Below are positions 60,218 through 64,000 of a stretch of 64,000 nucleotides of DNA, piece after piece. The DNA comes from Baekduia soli (GTDB taxonomy: Bacteria; Actinomycetota; Thermoleophilia; Solirubrobacterales; Solirubrobacteraceae): NCBI RefSeq assembly GCF_007970665.1, contig NZ_CP042430.1:2480001-2544000 (forward strand). Reading direction: 5' to 3'. The position numbers and the translations under genes are program-made. Position 1 is the first letter of the stretch; each line of letters opens with the position of its first letter. The notes beneath the pieces were generated by a model that saw only the letters and a program-made list of their open reading frames with translations, was not told the DNA's origin and did no database searches.

Positions 60218-60465
60218 GACGCCGGCTCCAGAAACCGCAGGAACGCCACGGCGCCGATGAAGGAGAGCAGGCCGAGCGCGACGGCGAGGTCGGCGAAGGC
60301 CTGACGGTTGGTGCCTTGCGACAGCAGGAGCAACGCGACGGAGCTGAGGGTCCCGGCGACCTCCAGGGCGACGAGGCCGTCGAGGGCCGGCCGTCGTACG
60401 GCGACGACCAACAACGGAAGCAGTGCCGCCGTCAACCCACTGGCCGCCCACAGCCACCCGTTCAT
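60214..60465 (-). CDS. mrpF: Mrp-type antiporter subunit F
   Basis: 83 residues from ATG 60465 (MNGWLWAASGLTAALLPLLV). Three helices with 'RPALDGLVALEVAGTLSSVA' (MrpF/MnhF core) and 'ALGLLSFIGAVAFLRFLE'. Overlaps mrpE and mrpG. Confidence 0.85.
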   Translation of the reverse strand: MNGWLWAASGLTAALLPLLVVAVRRPALDGLVALEVAGTLSSVALLLLSQGTNRQAFADLAVALGLLSFIGAVAFLRFLEPAS

Positions 60466-60959
60466 CGCGGCACCTCGTTGAGTGGACACGCGCTACGCGC
60501 GACGCCGCTGGTCGGCTGCAGCTGATGGGCGAGAAGGATCCGTCGGTCGCGGTCGACGGCCACGACGATGGTGTTGGGGGCCAGCGACCCGAGCGTCTCG
60601 GTGAGCACCCGGTAGCCCGCCTCCTCGCCCGGGTCCCCGCCGAGGGCGAAGGGCAGTTCGGAGAGCACCCCGCGCTCGTCGCGCCGCAGGATGCCCCGGA
60701 CCACCAGCGTACGCGTCAGCGGTACCAGGTCGGTCACCAGCCCGAGCAGCGGACGCCACGCGCCCGTCAGCCAGCGCGGATGGACTCGCAGCACCGTCTG
60801 GCGCCGGCCGCGGACCATCGTGGCGACGGTCGCCGCGATCGCCGCGATCGCCGCGCCGGTCAGCAACTCGGCCGCGTGGACACGGTCGACGAGCAGCCCC
60901 CAGAGACCTTGGCATAGCGTCCACCACGCGATCCACGGACGGGCCTGGGACGTCACCAC
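60462..60959 (-). CDS. mrpE: Mrp-type antiporter subunit E
   Basis: 165 residues from GTG 60959. Helices 'WTLCQGLWGLLVDRVHAAEL' and 'LTGAAIAAIAATVATMVRGR', then the MrpE soluble part with 'DERGVLSELPFALGGDPGEE' and 'TLGSLAPNTIVVAVDRDRRI'. First gene of the leftward operon; the promoter lies in 60960-61118. Confidence 0.85.
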   Translation of the reverse strand: MVTSQARPWIAWWTLCQGLWGLLVDRVHAAELLTGAAIAAIAATVATMVRGRRQTVLRVHPRWLTGAWRPLLGLVTDLVPLTRTLVVRGILRRDERGVLSELPFALGGDPGEEAGYRVLTETLGSLAPNTIVVAVDRDRRILLAHQLQPTSGVARSACPLNEVPR

Positions 60960-61118
60960 GGCCCCCGGATACCCGGAGCGCGCGGACGCTCAACCGCGGG
61001 CGCCACGCTGGCCCCGGCAGGGTCCGGTCCTCGTCATCGAGCTGACGGCCGAGCTCGATCGCCGCCCGAGGGCGGGGAGCACGTTCCGTGTCAGCTTGCC
61101 TGCCCACAAGAAGTCGTC

Positions 61119-61379
61119 GTGGCCCATTCCACCATTGCGCAGTTCACGCTCAACCGTCCGGCCGATTGGGGCGCCAAGCGCATCTACGGCTACCCGGGCG
61201 ACGACATCAACGGCCTGCTCGGGGCCTTCCGCGAGGTCGGCGACCGCGTCGAGCTCACCCAGGTGCGCGACGAGGAGATCGCGTGGTCTGCAGCCTGCGC
61301 CCATGCCAACAAGGACGTCGCATCGGAGTTCGTACAGGTCTGCACGGTGCCAACTTGCCGTAGTGCGACAGCCGGGTAG
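61119..61379 (+). pseudogene. N-terminal fragment of a second ThDP-dependent enzyme
   Basis: The translation 'ADWGAKRIYGYPGDDINGLL' and 'VELTQVRDEEIAWSAACAHA' aligns with the PYR-domain start of pyruvate-oxidase-like proteins ('WGVDTIFGLPGDGINGLMEA' in the intact copy at 50141). It then diverges and stops at 61379. The intact enzyme's catalytic Glu and GYP-GDxIN motif are visible but the rest is lost. A truncated paralogue. Confidence 0.6.
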
Positions 61380-61382
61380 GCA

Positions 61383-63194
61383 GTGGCCGTGGACCGGACG
61401 CCGGTAAGGATCGATGGCTACGCGCCGATCGCCGACTATGCCGCCATCGGCAACAAGCGGACGGTGGCGCTCGTTGCCGCCGACGGCTCAGTCGACTGGT
61501 TCTGCCCGGGCGGATTTGGCGCCCCCAGCGCGCTGGGCGCCCTGCTGGACAGTGCCGACGGCGGCACGTTCGCCCTGGCTCCGACGGAGGCCTACACCGT
61601 CCAGCGGCGCTACCTGCCCGGCACCAACGTGCTGCAGAGCACCTTCACCACCGCGCGGGGAAGCGTACGCATCACCGACGCCATGAGCCTCCCGGCGACG
61701 CGCGCGCTGGACTTCACCGAGATCATCCGGCTCGTCGACGGGCTGGGCGGCGAAGTGCCGATGGGCTGGGCCGTGCGGCCGCGCTTTGACTACGGCCGAA
61801 CGCGCGGCGAGGTCGTCCACCGTGGCGGCGTCCCCGTCATCGTCGGCGGACAGCAGATGCTCGCGGTGCAGGCGCACGGCGCCGGAATCGCGGAGGGCGC
61901 TCACGGCAACGTTCACGGTACGTTCACCTGCGCCGCAGGCACGAACGCGGTCCTCGCCCTGAGCGCCTTCACGGTTGGGCCGCTGGCCTACGCCGACGCC
62001 GAGCAGCTGCGCTCCCGGGTCGACGCGACGGTCGCCCATTGGGAACAGTGGACACAGGGCTGCACCTACGACGGTCCGTGGCGGGGCGCGGTACTCCGAA
62101 GCGCCTTGGCGCTGGACCTCATGGTCGATGAACAGCGCGGGGCGATCATCGCCGCGCCGACGATGGGGCTTCCTGAGCGCATCGGAGGCGCCCGCAACTA
62201 CGACTACCGCTACGCCTGGCTGCGCGACGGCAACCTCACGCTGGAGGCCATGCTCCGGCTCGGCTTCGTCGACCAAGTCCATGCCTCGCTGCGCTGGATG
62301 TTTCACACCACCGCGCACACGCATCCACGGGTGCAACCGATGTACCGCGTCGACGGCCGCGGCGTGCCTGACGGCCACGATCTCGATCACCTGCACGGCT
62401 ACCGCGGCTCGCGGCCGGTGACGCGCGGAAACGCGGCACGGTCCCAGCTCCAGCTGGGCTGCTACGGCGACATCTTCGACATGGCATGGCACTACGTGGA
62501 GGCCGGCAACGCGCTCGACGCCGGCGTCGGCGTGCGCATGGCCGAGCTGGCCGACTATGTCTGCCTGGTCTGGGACAGGCCCGACGCCGGCCTGTGGGAG
62601 CTCGATGACCAACAGCACTTCACCCAGAGCAAGTTGGGCTGTGAGCTGACGCTGAAGCGGGCGCAGCAGCTGGCAGAGCGCGACATGCTGCCGCGCGACC
62701 GCGTTGATCGCTGGGCCGCGACGCAGGCAGCGATCCAGCGCTTCGTCAGGGAGCGCTGCTGGAGCGATCGGCTGAAGGCCTACACGCGCGCAGCCGACAG
62801 CGAGGAGCTCGACGCGGCGGTCTTGCTCGCGTCGCGGGGCTCCTTCCTGGCCGACGAGCCGTCGAGGCTGTCGAGCACGATCGACGCGGTCCTGCTGCAT
62901 CTCGGTGTCGACGGCGGCCCATTGATCTACCGGTACACCGGTATGGCGGGGCAGGAGGGCGCGTTCTTGGCGTGCTCGTTCTGGGCCGCCGAGGCGCTCG
63001 CCCGCTGCGGCCGCGGCGACGAGGGCGCGGCGATGTTCGAGTCGCTGCTGGCCGTGTCCAACGACGTCGGGCTGTACTCGGAGGAGATCGATGCGGCCAC
63101 CGGGACGTTGTTGGGCAACATGCCCCAGGCGCTGACCCATCTGGCGCTCATCAACGCCGCCGATGTCTGCGGCCGCGATCGGTCGGGCCGATGA
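61383..63194 (+). CDS. Glycoside hydrolase family 15 protein (glucoamylase/trehalase-like)
   Basis: 603 residues from GTG 61383. N-terminal beta-sandwich ('RIDGYAPIADYAAIGNKRTV', 'ALVAADGSVDWFCPGGFGAP') then the (alpha/alpha)6 barrel: 'GGARNYDYRYAWLRDGNLTL', catalytic acid Glu in 'DAGLWELDDQQHFTQSK' and base Glu in 'YSEEIDAATGTLLGNMPQAL'. Cytosolic; no signal peptide. Actinobacterial relatives hydrolyse trehalose or alpha-glucans. It may be part of compatible-solute or glycogen turnover. Confidence 0.9.
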   Translation: MAVDRTPVRIDGYAPIADYAAIGNKRTVALVAADGSVDWFCPGGFGAPSALGALLDSADGGTFALAPTEAYTVQRRYLPGTNVLQSTFTTARGSVRITDAMSLPATRALDFTEIIRLVDGLGGEVPMGWAVRPRFDYGRTRGEVVHRGGVPVIVGGQQMLAVQAHGAGIAEGAHGNVHGTFTCAAGTNAVLALSAFTVGPLAYADAEQLRSRVDATVAHWEQWTQGCTYDGPWRGAVLRSALALDLMVDEQRGAIIAAPTMGLPERIGGARNYDYRYAWLRDGNLTLEAMLRLGFVDQVHASLRWMFHTTAHTHPRVQPMYRVDGRGVPDGHDLDHLHGYRGSRPVTRGNAARSQLQLGCYGDIFDMAWHYVEAGNALDAGVGVRMAELADYVCLVWDRPDAGLWELDDQQHFTQSKLGCELTLKRAQQLAERDMLPRDRVDRWAATQAAIQRFVRERCWSDRLKAYTRAADSEELDAAVLLASRGSFLADEPSRLSSTIDAVLLHLGVDGGPLIYRYTGMAGQEGAFLACSFWAAEALARCGRGDEGAAMFESLLAVSNDVGLYSEEIDAATGTLLGNMPQALTHLALINAADVCGRDRSGR

Positions 63195-63237
63195 CCATGC
63201 GCGCGGCCACCCCGCGCGTGCGGGTAGGGGTCTAGCG

Positions 63238-64000
63238 ATGTCAGACGAAACGGTCGTGATCACCGGCGCCTCGAGTGGCATCGGACGCGCCACGGTTCGG
63301 CGCTTCGCGGGCCCCGGCGTCAATATCGGTCTCGTCGCACGTGGACGCGACGGCTTGGAGGCCGCCTGCGCCGAGGTGGAGCGGGCAGGTGGACGCGCGC
63401 TCGTCTTGCCGACCGACGTCGCCGACCCCGAGGCCGTCGACGCGGCGGCCCAGGCTGTCGAGGACGTCTTCGGACCAATCGACATCTGGATCAACGACGC
63501 CATGTCGACCGTCTTCGCCTTCCTGTGGGACATCTCGGCCGACGAGTTCCGTCGCTCAAACGAGGTGACCTACTTCGGCTCCATCTGGGGCATGCAGGCG
63601 GCGTTGAAGCGCATGATGCCCCGTGACCGTGGCACGATCGTGCAAGTGGGGTCCGCCATGGCCTATCGAGGCATCCCGCTCCAGGCGCCCTACTGCGGGG
63701 CCAAGCACGGCATCCAGGGCGTATTCGAGTCGCTGCGCACGGAGCTGCGCCACAAGAACTCGCACGTCCACCTCACCACCGTCCAGCTGCCCGGCGTCAA
63801 CACGCCGCAGTTCGAGCACGCCCGCGACAAGTTCGACACCGTCTCCCAGCCGGTGGCGCCGGTCTACCAACCGGAAGTGGCCGCCGACGCGATCCACTGG
63901 GCCGCCCACCATCGTCGCCGCGAGGTCTACGTCGGCATCCCGACCGTGTACACGATCTGGGGCAACAAGGTGGCGCCATGGCTGGCAGAGCGATATCTCG
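63238..64000 (+). CDS. Short-chain dehydrogenase/reductase, runs off the window
   Basis: 254 codons visible from ATG 63238. Rossmann motif 'VVITGASSGIGRATVRRFAG', 'VLPTDVADPEAVDAAAQAVE', 'DIWINDAMSTVFAFLWDISA' (NNAG changed to NDAM) and the active site Ser, Tyr, Lys in 'VQVGSAMAYRGIPLQAPYCG' and AKHG. The sequence continues beyond the end with 'NKVAPWLAERYL'. This SDR group often has an extra C-terminal membrane-associated region. Substrate unknown. Confidence 0.88.
   Translation, partial: MSDETVVITGASSGIGRATVRRFAGPGVNIGLVARGRDGLEAACAEVERAGGRALVLPTDVADPEAVDAAAQAVEDVFGPIDIWINDAMSTVFAFLWDISADEFRRSNEVTYFGSIWGMQAALKRMMPRDRGTIVQVGSAMAYRGIPLQAPYCGAKHGIQGVFESLRTELRHKNSHVHLTTVQLPGVNTPQFEHARDKFDTVSQPVAPVYQPEVAADAIHWAAHHRRREVYVGIPTVYTIWGNKVAPWLAERYL

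Noticed and set aside
1-64000. CRISPR array or transposase
   Set aside because: No regularly spaced direct repeats and no DDE or HUH transposase were seen on either strand.

Overview
The window is 64 kb of very GC-rich DNA with strong third-position G/C bias, many GTG starts and chains of 4-base ATGA overlaps. An actinobacterium is the best fit. The supercomplex-type bc/caa3 operon, class E-type sortase, Crp/sigma/STAS stress genes and SPW and DUF4389 proteins point to the Thermoleophilia (Solirubrobacterales-like), but that placement is inference. Seven otherwise intact genes are each broken by one missing C or G, usually in a C/G run, so some frameshifts are probably assembly errors; I annotate those genes as whole and mark the sites.

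Layout. 1-18.8 kb is core-like: fatty-acid and CoA genes (enoyl-CoA hydratase, 3-hydroxyacyl-CoA dehydrogenase, acetoacetyl-CoA synthetase), an exported cupredoxin, amidase, inositol monophosphatase family, F420/PPOX protein, a divergent AsnC / phenylalanine hydroxylase pair, tRNA-Leu(CAA), tRNA-Leu(TAG), tRNA-Trp, a LiaF-like protein, a LuxR response regulator, and an LAFTG surface protein convergent with its probable sortase. tRNA-Gly(TCC) and tRNA-Pro(GGG) follow. A 50-bp copy of the tRNA-Pro 3' part recurs at 29.0 kb with one mismatch, delimiting a 10-kb genomic island (18.96-29.07 kb). The island carries a HigBA toxin-antitoxin pair, a tyrosine-recombinase remnant, a cupin, a PanE-like reductase with a mandelate-racemase-like enzyme, a TetR regulator, an SPW membrane protein, a decayed ferritin-like gene, a flippase-like protein and a ClC transporter with paired palindromic operators.

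29.1-34.6 kb is a divergent sulfur/metalloid module around a near-perfect operator. To the left run an ArsR-rhodanese fusion, a 43-residue peptide, an ArsM-like methyltransferase with an in-frame TGA where its family has Cys, and a DsrE protein. To the right run a metallo-beta-lactamase-fold hydrolase, an MFS transporter and a second DsrE protein. A strong hairpin lies just after the TGA, so this is a candidate selenoprotein and the most interesting object in the window. A decayed MerR gene and a decayed methyltransferase flank the module.

34.9-39.8 kb holds stress/regulatory genes (STAS antagonist, SigB/F-type sigma factor running in frame into a Crp-like regulator) and an MFS transporter with a long tail. 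40.2-49.6 kb is an aerobic respiratory operon, ctaC-ctaD-ctaE-small membrane protein-qcrC-qcrA-qcrB, convergent with ctaG and an Sco1-TlpA fusion; subunit I lacks the usual K-channel lysine. 50.1-56.3 kb is a lactate/pyruvate-to-acetate-like cluster: a ThDP pyruvate-oxidase-like enzyme, an FAD/Fe-S 2-hydroxyacid dehydrogenase, a YaaH/SatP acetate transporter and a DUF1275 protein. 56.8-61.0 kb is a seven-gene Mrp-type antiporter operon (E-F-G-MbhD-MbhE/B-C-D) without a full MrpA. A ThDP-enzyme fragment, a GH15 glucoamylase-like enzyme and a partial SDR close the window.
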